NCBI GenBank assembly: GCA_003220685.1
Contig: QHTE01000047.1
Location: 74,565 to 138,564 of the forward strand
Length of the DNA stretch: 64,000 nt
Direction: 5' to 3'
Source: Candidatus Rokuibacteriota bacterium
GTDB taxonomy: Bacteria; Methylomirabilota; Methylomirabilia; Rokubacteriales; CSP1-6
In this document: positions 15,584 through 25,123 of the stretch, in pieces
How positions within the stretch are numbered: position 1 is the stretch's first letter
How the letters are laid out: every line of letters begins with the position of its first letter
Program-made: the position numbers and the translations under genes
The notes under the pieces: generated by a model
What the model was told of the DNA's origin: nothing
The model's database searches: none
Seen by the model: only the letters and a program-made list of their open reading frames with translations

Positions 15584-17878
15584 ATGGCCGAGCCGTTCGA
15601 CGTCGTCGGCAAGTCGACCCCGAAGCGGGACGGCCCGGACAAGGTCACGGGCCGCACGCGCTACCTCCACGACCTGGAGCTGCCGCGGCTCCTGCACGGC
15701 AAGATCCTGCGAACGCGGCTGCCGCACGCACGAATCGTCCGCATCGATACGAGCCGGGCTCGCGCGCTGCCGGGCGTGGTTGCGGTGCTGACCGGCGAGG
15801 ACGTCGAGCAGCGACCGTTCGGCTTCGCCAAGGACCAGGTCGCGCTCAAGCGCGGCAAGGTGCGCTGCATCCGGGACGAGGTCGCGGCGGTGGCGGCCGA
15901 GACGGCCGAGATCGCCGAGGCGGCGCTCGAGCTCATCGACGTCGACTACGCCCCGCTGCCGGCGGTCTTCGATCCGCTGGCGGCGCTCGAGCCGGGCGCG
16001 CCGCTCGTGCACGAGGACCTGACGACGAACGCGCATCAGCTCCGATTCCGGTTCGCCCACGGCGACGTCGACCGGGCGTTCGACGCCGCGGCGGCGGCGG
16101 TCGAGGACACCTACCGGCTGAGCTTCGTCACGCCGGCCTGTCTCGGCACGATGGTCGCGATCGCCGACTGGGAGCTGGCGGGCACTCTCACGATGTGGTC
16201 GACGACCCAGGTGCCGTTCCTCTACCAGCGCGATCTCGGCGAGGCGCTCGGAATCGGCGGTGAGCGCGTGCGCGTGCTGCAGCCCCCGGTCGGGGGCAAT
16301 TTCGGCCGCGGCCTCGACCTCTACCCGATCGACGTGATCGCCGCGATGCTCGCCCGCGCGGCGCGGCGCCCGGTGAAGATCGCGTTCGACCGCCTCGAGG
16401 AGTTCGTCGCGTGCCCCACCCGCGAGCCGTGCGCGATCCGCCTGCGTACGGCGGCCGACCGGGACGGACGGCTCCTGGCGCGCGACGCGCACGTGACGAT
16501 CGACAGCGGCGCCTATACCTCCTGGGGCTCGACGACGCCCTACGTGATGCTCTCGACGGTCGCCGGGCTCTACCGGGTGCCCAACGTCCGGTTCGACACG
16601 ACCATCGTCTACACGAACAACCCCTACTCGGGCTCGATGCGCGGCTACGGCAACCCCGAGTCCACGTTCGCGGTCGAGGCGCAGATGGACGATCTGGCCG
16701 ACCGGCTCGGCATCGACCGGCTCGAGCTCAGACGGCTGAACGCGTCGAAGCCCGGCGACGTCAGCCCGCAGGGGTTCGTGCTCACGTCGTTCGCCATGCG
16801 CGAGTGCCTCGACGCCGCGGCGGAGGAGATCGCGAAGGACCCGCCGCCGCCGGTGCCCGGCTGCAAGCGCGGCGTCGGCTACGCCGGCATGTTCCACGTC
16901 GGCGGCGGCGCGCGCATCTACCGCTCGGACGGCTGCGGCGCGATCGTGAAGCTCGACGACTTCGGCAAGGTCACGCTCATCACCGGCGCGAGCGAGATCG
17001 GCCAGGGCTCGGAGACAGTGCTGGCCATGATCGTCGCCGAGACCCTCGGCGTGCCGCTGGAGCGGGTCGACGTCGTCAACTCGGACACGAGCGTCAGACC
17101 CTGGGACGTCGGGACCCACGCGAGCCGGACGACATTCGTGGCCGGCAACGCCGCGCGCCTGGCGGCCGAGAAGGTGAAGACGCAGCTCTGCGAGATGGCC
17201 GCCGCGCAGTTCGGCGAGCCGGCCGGGGCACTCGGCGTGAAGGGCGGATGGGTGTTCGTCACGCGGGATCCGTCGCGGCGCCTGCAGTACGAGGCCGTCG
17301 CGCGGGCCGGGCACTTCCGGGGCGGCGGGCGCGTGCTGGTGGCCGAAGCGTTCTATGATCCGCCGACCACGATGCTCGACCGCAACTTCCAGGGTAACGT
17401 GTCGGCTGCCTACACCTCGGCGTTTCAGGCGGCGCTGGTCGACGTCGATCCCGACACCGGCAAGGTGGCCGTGCGGAAAATCGTGTCGGCGCACGACGTC
17501 GGGCGGGCGATCAATCCGGCCGCCGCCGAGGGCCAGGTGCACGGCGGCATCCACATGGGGCTCGGCTACGCGCTCTCCGAGAAGCTCGTGGTCGAGCAGG
17601 GGCAGGTGCTGAGCCAGACGTTTATGGACTATGCGGTGCTGAAGGCCGACGACATGCCGGAGATCGTCGTGCGGCTGATCGAGTCCGTCGACGCCGAGGG
17701 GCCTTTCGGGGCCAAGGGCCTGGGCGAGTCCGGCGTGATTCCCGTCGCCGCTGCCGTCCGCAACGCGATCAAGGACGCGATCGGGGCGGGGTTCGCCGAG
17801 CTGCCGATCACCCCTGAGCGCGTGCTCGTGTCCATTCAGCGGGCGGCCACACGCCATCCGCAGCAGGAGTCGATATGA
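15584..17878 (+). CDS. Molybdenum hydroxylase large subunit (xanthine dehydrogenase/4-hydroxybenzoyl-CoA reductase family)
   Basis: 764 aa. The CO-dehydrogenase/XDH a/b hammerhead opens the protein (KSTPKRDGPDKVTGRTRYLHDLEL), and the molybdopterin domain carries VGGNFGRG, MRGYGNPE, GASEIGQGSETV, HDVGRAINPAAAEGQ and the catalytic GAKGLGESG with Glu near 715. The family hydroxylates or reductively dehydroxylates aromatic rings and purines. It normally needs a 2Fe-2S subunit and an FAD subunit; neither is adjacent or anywhere in the window. GGNFG replaces the usual GGGFG. Substrate unknown; a CoA-thioester context is suggested by neighbours. Confidence 0.9.
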   Translation: MAEPFDVVGKSTPKRDGPDKVTGRTRYLHDLELPRLLHGKILRTRLPHARIVRIDTSRARALPGVVAVLTGEDVEQRPFGFAKDQVALKRGKVRCIRDEVAAVAAETAEIAEAALELIDVDYAPLPAVFDPLAALEPGAPLVHEDLTTNAHQLRFRFAHGDVDRAFDAAAAAVEDTYRLSFVTPACLGTMVAIADWELAGTLTMWSTTQVPFLYQRDLGEALGIGGERVRVLQPPVGGNFGRGLDLYPIDVIAAMLARAARRPVKIAFDRLEEFVACPTREPCAIRLRTAADRDGRLLARDAHVTIDSGAYTSWGSTTPYVMLSTVAGLYRVPNVRFDTTIVYTNNPYSGSMRGYGNPESTFAVEAQMDDLADRLGIDRLELRRLNASKPGDVSPQGFVLTSFAMRECLDAAAEEIAKDPPPPVPGCKRGVGYAGMFHVGGGARIYRSDGCGAIVKLDDFGKVTLITGASEIGQGSETVLAMIVAETLGVPLERVDVVNSDTSVRPWDVGTHASRTTFVAGNAARLAAEKVKTQLCEMAAAQFGEPAGALGVKGGWVFVTRDPSRRLQYEAVARAGHFRGGGRVLVAEAFYDPPTTMLDRNFQGNVSAAYTSAFQAALVDVDPDTGKVAVRKIVSAHDVGRAINPAAAEGQVHGGIHMGLGYALSEKLVVEQGQVLSQTFMDYAVLKADDMPEIVVRLIESVDAEGPFGAKGLGESGVIPVAAAVRNAIKDAIGAGFAELPITPERVLVSIQRAATRHPQQESI

Positions 17879-19068
17879 AGCTCTTCGAAGGCGTTCGCGT
17901 GCTGGACCTCTCACGGATGCTGGCCGGGCCGTACGGCTCGATGCTGCTCGCCGACATGGGCGCCGAGGTGATCAAGGTCGAGGATCCGGACGGCGGCGAT
18001 CCGATGCGGATGATGGGGCCGCCGTTTCTGCCCGACGGCGAGTCGGCGTACTTCCTCGCGATCAACCGCAACAAGAAGTCGCTGGCGCTCGACCTGGCGC
18101 GCGACCGGGGGCGCGAGGTCTTCTACGACCTCGTCCGGCAATCGGACGTCGTCTGGGAGAACTTCCGGCCGGCCATCATGGAGCGGCTCGGGCTGGCGTA
18201 CTCGAAGCTCTGGTCGCTCAACCAGCGGATCATCGTCTGCTCCGTCTCGGCCTATGGCCAGGACGGACCGTACCGCGACTGGCCGGCCTTCGACCTGGCG
18301 CTCCAAGCGATGGGCGGCGCGATGTCCGTCACCGGCGAGCCCGGCGGCCGGCCCGCCCGAATGGGTCTGCCGATGGCCGATCTCGCGGGCGCGCTCTTCG
18401 GCGCGTTCTCCATCTCCGGCGCCCTGTTCCGACGGGAACGGACGGGCGAGGGCGCCCACATCGACCTCTCGCTGCTCGACTGTCAGGTCTCGCTCCTCAC
18501 GTACATCGCGCAGTACTTCTGGACGAACGGACGCGTGCCGACACCGCTCGGCTCCGGCCACGCCTCGGTCGTGCCCTACTCGGCCCTCCAGACGCGTGAC
18601 GGCCACCTGATCGTCGCGATCTTCGCCGAGAAATTCTGGCCGCTCTTCTGTCGCGCGGTCGATCACCCGGAGTGGGAGCGCGATCTGCGATTCGCGACCA
18701 ATCGCGACCGGGTCGTCCATCGCGACATCCTGATGCCGCTCGTCGAAGCCGCGTTTCGTACCCGGACGACTCGTGAATGGCTCGACCGACTGCAGGGCGC
18801 CAACGTGCCGGCAACCCCGATCCACACCGTGGACCGTGTGCTGTCCGACCCTCAAGTGCTCCAGCGCGCGATGGTCGTGGAGATGAACCACCCGCGCCAC
18901 GGCAAGACGCAAACCCTCGGCACTCCGATCAAGATCGACGGCGCGATGGGCCTGGACGTGACGCCGCCGCCGCGGCTGGGCGAGCACACCAACGAGATCC
19001 TGGCCCGCGTGCTCAAGTACTCCAACGTGAAGATCGCCGAGCTCCACGCGACCGGGGCCATCGCGTGA
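17875..19068 (+). CDS. CaiB/BaiF-type (family III) CoA-transferase
   Basis: 397 aa, ATGA overlap with the hydroxylase. It starts with the typical LFEGVRVLDLSRMLAGPYGSM and places Asp169 in MGLPMADLAG exactly where the family has the aspartate that forms the acyl-anhydride intermediate. The middle GEGAHIDLSLLD and C-terminal PPPRLGEHTNEIL are also standard. It moves CoA between carboxylic acids such as succinyl-CoA and an imported acid. Confidence 0.93.
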   Translation: MKLFEGVRVLDLSRMLAGPYGSMLLADMGAEVIKVEDPDGGDPMRMMGPPFLPDGESAYFLAINRNKKSLALDLARDRGREVFYDLVRQSDVVWENFRPAIMERLGLAYSKLWSLNQRIIVCSVSAYGQDGPYRDWPAFDLALQAMGGAMSVTGEPGGRPARMGLPMADLAGALFGAFSISGALFRRERTGEGAHIDLSLLDCQVSLLTYIAQYFWTNGRVPTPLGSGHASVVPYSALQTRDGHLIVAIFAEKFWPLFCRAVDHPEWERDLRFATNRDRVVHRDILMPLVEAAFRTRTTREWLDRLQGANVPATPIHTVDRVLSDPQVLQRAMVVEMNHPRHGKTQTLGTPIKIDGAMGLDVTPPPRLGEHTNEILARVLKYSNVKIAELHATGAIA

Positions 19069-20174
19069 ACGTTGCGGTCCTCGGCGCGGGCCATGGAGGC
19101 TTCGCGACGGCGGCCGACCTGGCACTCGCCGGCCACTCGGTCCGCCTGTGGGGCCGGTCCGCGCCGGCGCTCGGGCCGCTGACGCGCGACCCCACGATCG
19201 CCCTCACGGCCGAGGGGCGGGCAGGGGCGGCGCGGCTGGCGCGGGCGACGACCGATCTCGGTGAGGCCCTCGCGGGCGCCGAGATCGTGATCGCGCCGAT
19301 CCCCGCGACCGGCCACGACGAGCTCGCCAAGAGCCTGGCGCCGCACGTGAACGATCGCCAGACTATCCTCCTCACACCCGGGACGCTCGGCAGCTATGCC
19401 ATCGCGCGCGCGCTCGCCCGCGCCGGCGCGCGGCTTCCGTATGCGCTCGCCGAGACCGGCACCTTGCCGTACCTGGCGCGGAAGACGGGTCCGGCGGCGG
19501 TGTCGGCGCCCGTGCGCGCGGCGAACATTCCGCTCGGCGTCTTTCCGGCGTCGCGCACCAAGCAGACCGTCGCGCGGCTGGCCGACCTCTTTCCGGCCGT
19601 CCGGCCGTGCGTCGACGCGCTCGACGCGGCGCTGACGAACGCGGGGCCGGTGATCCATCCGCCGCTCGTGCTCCTGAACGCGGGCGCGGTCGACGGCGGC
19701 CGCTTCGACGTCCACGCCGCGGGCACGACACCGAGCGTCAGGCGTTTGATCGACGTGGTCGACGCCGAGCGCGTCGCGACGCGCCGGGGGTGGGGATATC
19801 CGGCGCCGCACTACGAGCTGTCGACGTATTACGACGAGACGCGCGCCACCGAGGGCCTCTACGGCGCCGGAGCGAAAGCCAAGCTCGTCGCGAGCAGTCT
19901 GTGGAGCGAGATCCTGACCCTGGAGCATCGCTACGTCACCGAAGACGTCGAGTTCGGCCTGGCGCTCTTCGAGTCGGCCGGCCGCGCGGCCGGCGTCGAC
20001 ACGCCGGGCGTGTCCGGACTTCTGCTCACGTTTCAATCGCTCCTCGGCCGCGAGCTGTCCGGACGGGGGCGGGCACTCGAGCACCTCGGGCTCGGCGACT
20101 TCAGCCGGCGCGAGATCCGCGGATTCTTCGATCAAGGCTGGGAGTCGCCGATCTGGGCGAAGGTGATCCGTTGA
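19065..20174 (+). CDS. Opine/octopine-type NAD(P) dehydrogenase
   Basis: 369 aa from the GTG overlapping the CoA-transferase stop. An N-terminal Rossmann domain (VAVLGAGHGGFATAADLALAG) is followed by an octopine dehydrogenase C-terminal domain: NAGPVIHPPLVLLNAGAVD holds the histidine conserved in this superfamily, and the helical end includes YYDETRATEGLYGAGAKAK. Relatives reductively join an amino acid to a 2-oxo acid or run in reverse on opines. Next to amino-acid-type ABC genes, opine catabolism is plausible, but substrate residues cannot be read reliably. Confidence 0.85.
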   Translation: MNVAVLGAGHGGFATAADLALAGHSVRLWGRSAPALGPLTRDPTIALTAEGRAGAARLARATTDLGEALAGAEIVIAPIPATGHDELAKSLAPHVNDRQTILLTPGTLGSYAIARALARAGARLPYALAETGTLPYLARKTGPAAVSAPVRAANIPLGVFPASRTKQTVARLADLFPAVRPCVDALDAALTNAGPVIHPPLVLLNAGAVDGGRFDVHAAGTTPSVRRLIDVVDAERVATRRGWGYPAPHYELSTYYDETRATEGLYGAGAKAKLVASSLWSEILTLEHRYVTEDVEFGLALFESAGRAAGVDTPGVSGLLLTFQSLLGRELSGRGRALEHLGLGDFSRREIRGFFDQGWESPIWAKVIR

Positions 20175-20644
20175 GCGCGCCGCCCGCGCTCGATGCCGAC
20201 GGGCGAGGCGGCCTCACGCTCGGCGGCGCGCGCTATCTCTTGATCCGGCCCGAGACCCTGATCGGGCTCCAGAAGGCGGTCGAGGCAGCGCTCGGCGAGC
20301 GCGCGGCGGCGTGCATCGCGGCCGGGGGCCGCGCCGGCGGCGCGAAGGCGACGGCGTCGCTCGACGGCACGGCGGAAGAGCGCGTCGGCCGGCTGCTCCG
20401 GATCGGCGGCGAGATCGGCTGGGGCGAGTTCGCGCTCGAGCGTCTGACCGCGACCGAGCTGGCGGTCCGCGTCCGCCGCTCGGCCGTGGCCGAGGCATAC
20501 GGGCCGTCGACAGCCCCCGTTTGTCACCTGATCCGCGGCGTTCTCGAATCGCTCGCCGCGGCGGTCTTCGGCCGGCCGTCGATCGTCGTCGAGACCGCGT
20601 GCCTCGCGATGGGGGCTCCCGCCTGTCGCTTCGTGGCTTCATGA
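20171..20644 (+). CDS. V4R (4-vinyl reductase) domain protein
   Basis: 157 aa from a TTG overlapping the dehydrogenase stop; it ends in the ATGA of livH. The C-terminus has the V4R signature ETACLAMGAPACRF (Cys144, Cys152). V4R domains are small ligand-binding modules found in BchJ and as sensory domains of XylR/DmpR regulators. Here it stands alone, without a DNA-binding or output domain. Its placement between a dehydrogenase and a transporter suggests a ligand-binding or chaperone role; function unknown. Confidence 0.75.
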   Translation: MSAPPALDADGRGGLTLGGARYLLIRPETLIGLQKAVEAALGERAAACIAAGGRAGGAKATASLDGTAEERVGRLLRIGGEIGWGEFALERLTATELAVRVRRSAVAEAYGPSTAPVCHLIRGVLESLAAAVFGRPSIVVETACLAMGAPACRFVAS

Positions 20645-21519
20645 GCGGGGCCGCCCTCGTCCACGTCGTCATCAGCGGCCTCGCCACCGGGTCGATCTAC
20701 GCGCTGATGGCGCTGAGCCTCGTGATCGTCTACAACGCTACGCGCACGCTCAACTTCGCGCAGGGCGAGATGCTGATGGTCTCGACGTTCGTGGGCTGGA
20801 CCGCGCTGCAGGTGCTCCGGGCGCCCCTGGTCGTCGCGCTGCTCGTCGCCGTCGTCGCCGCTGCACTGCTCGGCTTCCTCCTCGAGCGGCTGGTCATCCG
20901 CCACGCGATCTCGGCGACCCACTTCGACGTGCTGATCATCACGCTCGGCCTGTCGCTGATGCTGCGCTCCGCCGCCGGCGTCGCCTGGACCCACGACGAG
21001 TTCCCGTTCCCCTCGTTCTTCGGGAACCGGCCGCTCGTGGTGGGCCCGGTCCGCGTGGCGCCGGTGTCGCTCGGTATCATCGGCGCCTCGCTCGCCCTCA
21101 TGCTGGCGCTCGGCGCGCTGTTTCGCTGGACGCGCCTGGGCCGGGCGATGCGCGCGGTTGCGCAGAACCAGCGGGCGGCGCGCCTCATGGGCATCAGCGT
21201 CGAGCGCGTCTACTCCTCGTCGTGGGTCATCGCCTCGGTCGTCGGCGCGGTCGCGGGTGTCCTGATCGCGCCGGTCATCTTCCTCTCGTCGAAGATGGGG
21301 CTGGTCGCCATCAACGGATTCACCGCCGCCGTCCTCGGCGGCTTCGGCTCGATGCCGGGGGCGGTCGTCGGCGGCATGCTGCTGGGCGTGCTCGAGAACC
21401 TGGCGCCCCTCTACCTGCCCGCGTCGATCAAGCACTCCGTGCCTTTCCTGATCATGATCACGATCCTGATCGTGCGTCCGGGCGGCGTGCTCGGGCGGGT
21501 CGCGCGACGGAAGGTCTGA
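20641..21519 (+). CDS. livH: LIV-type ABC transporter permease (LivH family)
   Basis: 292 aa with about eight hydrophobic segments, beginning VISGLATGSIYALMALSLVIVYNATRTLNFAQGEMLM, a hallmark of LivH. The EAA-like loop RAMRAVAQNQRAARLMGI precedes the last helices, and the end has AVLGGFGSMPGAVVGG. One of two inner-membrane permease halves for amino acids or related carboxylates. Overlaps the V4R gene by four bases and livM by one base. Confidence 0.93.
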   Translation: MSGAALVHVVISGLATGSIYALMALSLVIVYNATRTLNFAQGEMLMVSTFVGWTALQVLRAPLVVALLVAVVAAALLGFLLERLVIRHAISATHFDVLIITLGLSLMLRSAAGVAWTHDEFPFPSFFGNRPLVVGPVRVAPVSLGIIGASLALMLALGALFRWTRLGRAMRAVAQNQRAARLMGISVERVYSSSWVIASVVGAVAGVLIAPVIFLSSKMGLVAINGFTAAVLGGFGSMPGAVVGGMLLGVLENLAPLYLPASIKHSVPFLIMITILIVRPGGVLGRVARRKV

Positions 21520-23606
21520 TGCGACACGCCGCCCTCGCGACCGGCGCCGCGCTCGTCATCGGCTGGCCGTGGGCCGCGCCGCGCTACTTCGTCTTCCTGG
21601 CGAGCCTGATCGCCATCAACGCGATCGTCGCGATCGGGCTCAACCTCCTCTCGGGCTACACGAACCAGCTCTCGTTCGGGCACGCGGGCTTCCTGGCGAT
21701 CGGCGCGTACGCGGCGGCGATCCTGACGATCCACGCTCCCGCGCTGCCGGTGGCCGTGACGCTCCTGATTGCGGGGCTCGTCACCGCCGCGGTGGGCCTC
21801 GCCCTTGGCGTGCCGTGCCTGCGACTGGAGGGGCTCTACCTGGCGATGGCGACCCTCGCGTTCGGCTTCGTGGTCGTCGAGGCGATCCTGAACCTCGACT
21901 GGCTCACGCGCGGCAACGACGGGCTCCGCGTGCCGGCCGCCCGCCTCGGCCCCTGGGCCCTGGCGACGGATACCGCGCGCTACTACCTGGTCGTCGCGGT
22001 GGCCGCGCTCCTGATCGTCGCCGCCGCCAACATCAGCCGGACGCGGACGGGACGGGCACTCCTGGCCGTCCGCGAGAGCGAGATCGCGGCGCAGGCGAGC
22101 GGGATCCATCTGGCCGCCTACAAGACGCTCGCCTTCGTCGTCTCGGCCTTCTACACCGGCGTGGCCGGCGGGCTCTTCGCGCTGGTGATCGGCTTCCTCT
22201 CGCCCGATTCCTTCGACGTCTTCCTGTCGGTGGACTTCGTCGCGATGATCATCGTCGGCGGGCTCGGGTCGATCCTCGGCTCCGTGGTGGGGGCAGCGGT
22301 CATCACGACCCTCAACGACACGCTCGCCGGCTTTCAGAACTATCGACCGCTCATCTTCGGCGCGATCCTGATAACGTCGATGTTGTTCATGCCCGGCGGC
22401 ATTGCCAGCGCTTTGCGCAAGATTTTCTCGACAAGGAGACGATCGATGATCAGCCGTGCAAGCCTTCTGCTGGTCCTGGCCCTCACGCTGAGCGCGGTGC
22501 CGGCCGTCGCGGAGCAGGGCCTCACCGACACCGAGATCGTGATCGGCGGCTCGAACTCGTTCTCGGGGCCGCTCGCCTTCACCGGAGAGCAGATCACGAA
22601 GTTCGGCGTGGATCTCTATTTCAAGGTGGTCAACGACGCCGGCGGGATCCACGGGCGCAAGGTCCGGACCGTCTACTACGACGACGGCTACCGTCCCCAG
22701 GACGCCGTCGCGAACACCAAGAAGCTCGTCGAGCAGGATCGTGTGTTCGCGATCATCATCCCGCAGGGCTCGCCGACGGTCCGCGCGACGCTCGCCTACC
22801 TCGAGGAGAACAAGGTTCCGCTGCTCTTTCCGTATCAGAGCTCGCCGGAGACCCGCGAAAAGCGCTACGTGATGCAGGGGATGACCCTGAGCGATCGGTC
22901 GTCGAAGATGATGATCGACTACCTGGCTGGGCAGCGGAAGGTCAAGAAGTTCGCCGCGCTCTATCAGGACGACGAGTACGGCAAGTCGTTCCTCACCGCC
23001 TTCGAGAAGGATCTGGCGCGATACGGCCTCAAGCTGGTCGCGGCCGAATCGGTCAAGCGTGGCGTCACCGACGTGAGCGCGCAGGTCGCGAAGCTCCAGG
23101 CGGCGAAGCCCGAGGTGACCTTTCTCGTGCTGGTGCCGGGCCCGGGCGCGCAGGCCCTGAAGGAGCGCCAGAAGATCGGCTGGACCGACACCATCATGGT
23201 CTCGACCGGCCCGCTGACCGACGAGCGCTACCTGAGCCTCGCCGGTGACGCGGCCGAAGGCGTCGAGGGGCTGTCGCTCTGGCCCGACCCCGTCACCTCG
23301 GATCTGCCCGGCGTCAAGCGCTATCGCGAGCACATGCAGCGCTACCACCCGAACAACGAGATGAATCGCTATTCGCTCGCCGGCTACTTCGCGGCCATGC
23401 TCTTCACGGAAGGCGCCAAGCGCGCCGGACGGAACCTCACGCGCGAGTCGCTGATGGCGGCGCTCGAATCGATGAAGGGCTACGAGAGCGGCATCCTGCC
23501 CCCGATCACGATTGGGCCCGACCACGAGACCCAGAAGCAGGGGTTCTGGGTGCGCGTCGAGAAGGGCCGCTTCAAGCCGATGACGGACTGGCTCAAGTCC
23601 GAGTAG
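21519..23606 (+). CDS. LivM permease fused in frame to a LIV-type substrate-binding protein
   Basis: One uninterrupted 695-aa frame. Residues 1-309 are a complete LivM permease (NLLSGYTNQLSFGHAGFLAIGAYA; AIRES-like VRESEIAAQASGI; IIVGGLGSILGSVVGAAV). Residues 310-695 are a complete binding protein beginning with its own signal-like helix (MISRASLLLVLALTLSAVPAVAEQ) and a Peripla_BP_6 domain (IVIGGSNSFSGPLAFTGEQ). An AAGGAGA site precedes the in-frame ATG at 22446, so a free binding protein may be made too. Removing one C near 22434 would create TTC-TGA just before that site, the ordinary arrangement, so a sequencing error must be excluded. Confidence 0.88.
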   Translation: MRHAALATGAALVIGWPWAAPRYFVFLASLIAINAIVAIGLNLLSGYTNQLSFGHAGFLAIGAYAAAILTIHAPALPVAVTLLIAGLVTAAVGLALGVPCLRLEGLYLAMATLAFGFVVVEAILNLDWLTRGNDGLRVPAARLGPWALATDTARYYLVVAVAALLIVAAANISRTRTGRALLAVRESEIAAQASGIHLAAYKTLAFVVSAFYTGVAGGLFALVIGFLSPDSFDVFLSVDFVAMIIVGGLGSILGSVVGAAVITTLNDTLAGFQNYRPLIFGAILITSMLFMPGGIASALRKIFSTRRRSMISRASLLLVLALTLSAVPAVAEQGLTDTEIVIGGSNSFSGPLAFTGEQITKFGVDLYFKVVNDAGGIHGRKVRTVYYDDGYRPQDAVANTKKLVEQDRVFAIIIPQGSPTVRATLAYLEENKVPLLFPYQSSPETREKRYVMQGMTLSDRSSKMMIDYLAGQRKVKKFAALYQDDEYGKSFLTAFEKDLARYGLKLVAAESVKRGVTDVSAQVAKLQAAKPEVTFLVLVPGPGAQALKERQKIGWTDTIMVSTGPLTDERYLSLAGDAAEGVEGLSLWPDPVTSDLPGVKRYREHMQRYHPNNEMNRYSLAGYFAAMLFTEGAKRAGRNLTRESLMAALESMKGYESGILPPITIGPDHETQKQGFWVRVEKGRFKPMTDWLKSE
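22435..22448 (+). promoter_or_regulatory. Internal ribosome binding site inside the livM-SBP frame
   Basis: AAGGAGA at 22435-22441 lies four to five bases before the ATG at 22446, which is in frame with livM. This spacing would allow separate translation of the binding protein with a cleavable signal peptide, alongside or instead of the fusion. Confidence 0.6.
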
Positions 23607-23610
23607 GACG

Positions 23611-24371
23611 GTGCTCGGCGTCGAGGATCTCTCGATCAGCTTCGGCGGCCTCGCCGCGCTGAGCGGGCTCGGCTTCGAGGTGCGGGATCGCGAGATCTTC
23701 GCGCTGATCGGCCCCAACGGGGCGGGCAAGTCGACCGTGTTCAACGTGATCACGGGTCTCTACCGTCCCTCGCGCGGGCGGGTCACCCTCGAGGGCGGCG
23801 ATCTGCTCGCGCTGGCGCCCCACCAGATCGCCCGGCGCGGCGTCGCGCGCACGTTCCAGAACACCGAGGTGTTCCGTCACCTCACCGCCCTCGACAACGT
23901 CCTGATCGGCCGCCACACCCACCTGCGCGCGGGCGTGATTCGCTCCGCCCTGTGGCTGCCCGGCGTGGGGCGCGAGGAGGCGCGGGCCCGCGAGTCGGCG
24001 CACGCGCTGCTGGCGCGGCTCGGGCTCGAGGACGTCGCCGGCGTCGAGGCCGGCGGCCTTCCCCTCGGCGCCCAGAAGCGGCTCGAGATCGCGCGGGCGC
24101 TCGCCTCCGAGCCGCGGCTGCTCCTGCTCGACGAGCCGGCGGGCGGGCTCAATCCTACCGAGACGCAGACCTTGATGGCAGTGATCCGACGGCTACGGGA
24201 CGAGAGCGGGCTGACGATCGTCGTGGTCGAGCACGACATGGAGCTCGTCATGGGCATCTCGGACCGCGTCGCCGTGCTCGATCACGGGCGCAAGATCGCC
24301 GAGGGCCGGCCCGGCGAGATCGCGACCGACGCCGCCGCCGTCGAGGCCTATCTGGGCAGCGAGGACGACGC

Positions 24372-24375
<4 letters not shown>
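23611..24375 (+). CDS. livG: LIV-type ABC transporter ATPase (LivG family)
   Basis: 254 aa from a GTG four bases after the fusion ORF; no strong ribosome site. Walker A GPNGAGKS is at 34-41, the Q loop is in RTFQNTEVF, the signature region is LPLGAQKRLEIARAL, Walker B is LLLLDEPAGGLNP, and the switch histidine is in VVVEHDM. The C-terminal AVEAYLGSED is typical of LivG. It powers the livH/livM permease upstream. Confidence 0.93.
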
Positions 24376-25118
<743 letters not shown>

Positions 25119-25123
25119 ACTCG

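Noticed and set aside
15344..17914. Long minus-strand open frame (about 850 codons) opposite the molybdenum hydroxylase gene
   Set aside because: Its product is arginine/histidine/aspartate-rich with no recognisable domain, a usual artefact of third-position GC bias opposite a real gene. Similar antisense frames opposite the 38.4-41.5 kb and 50.5-53.4 kb genes were dropped for the same reason.
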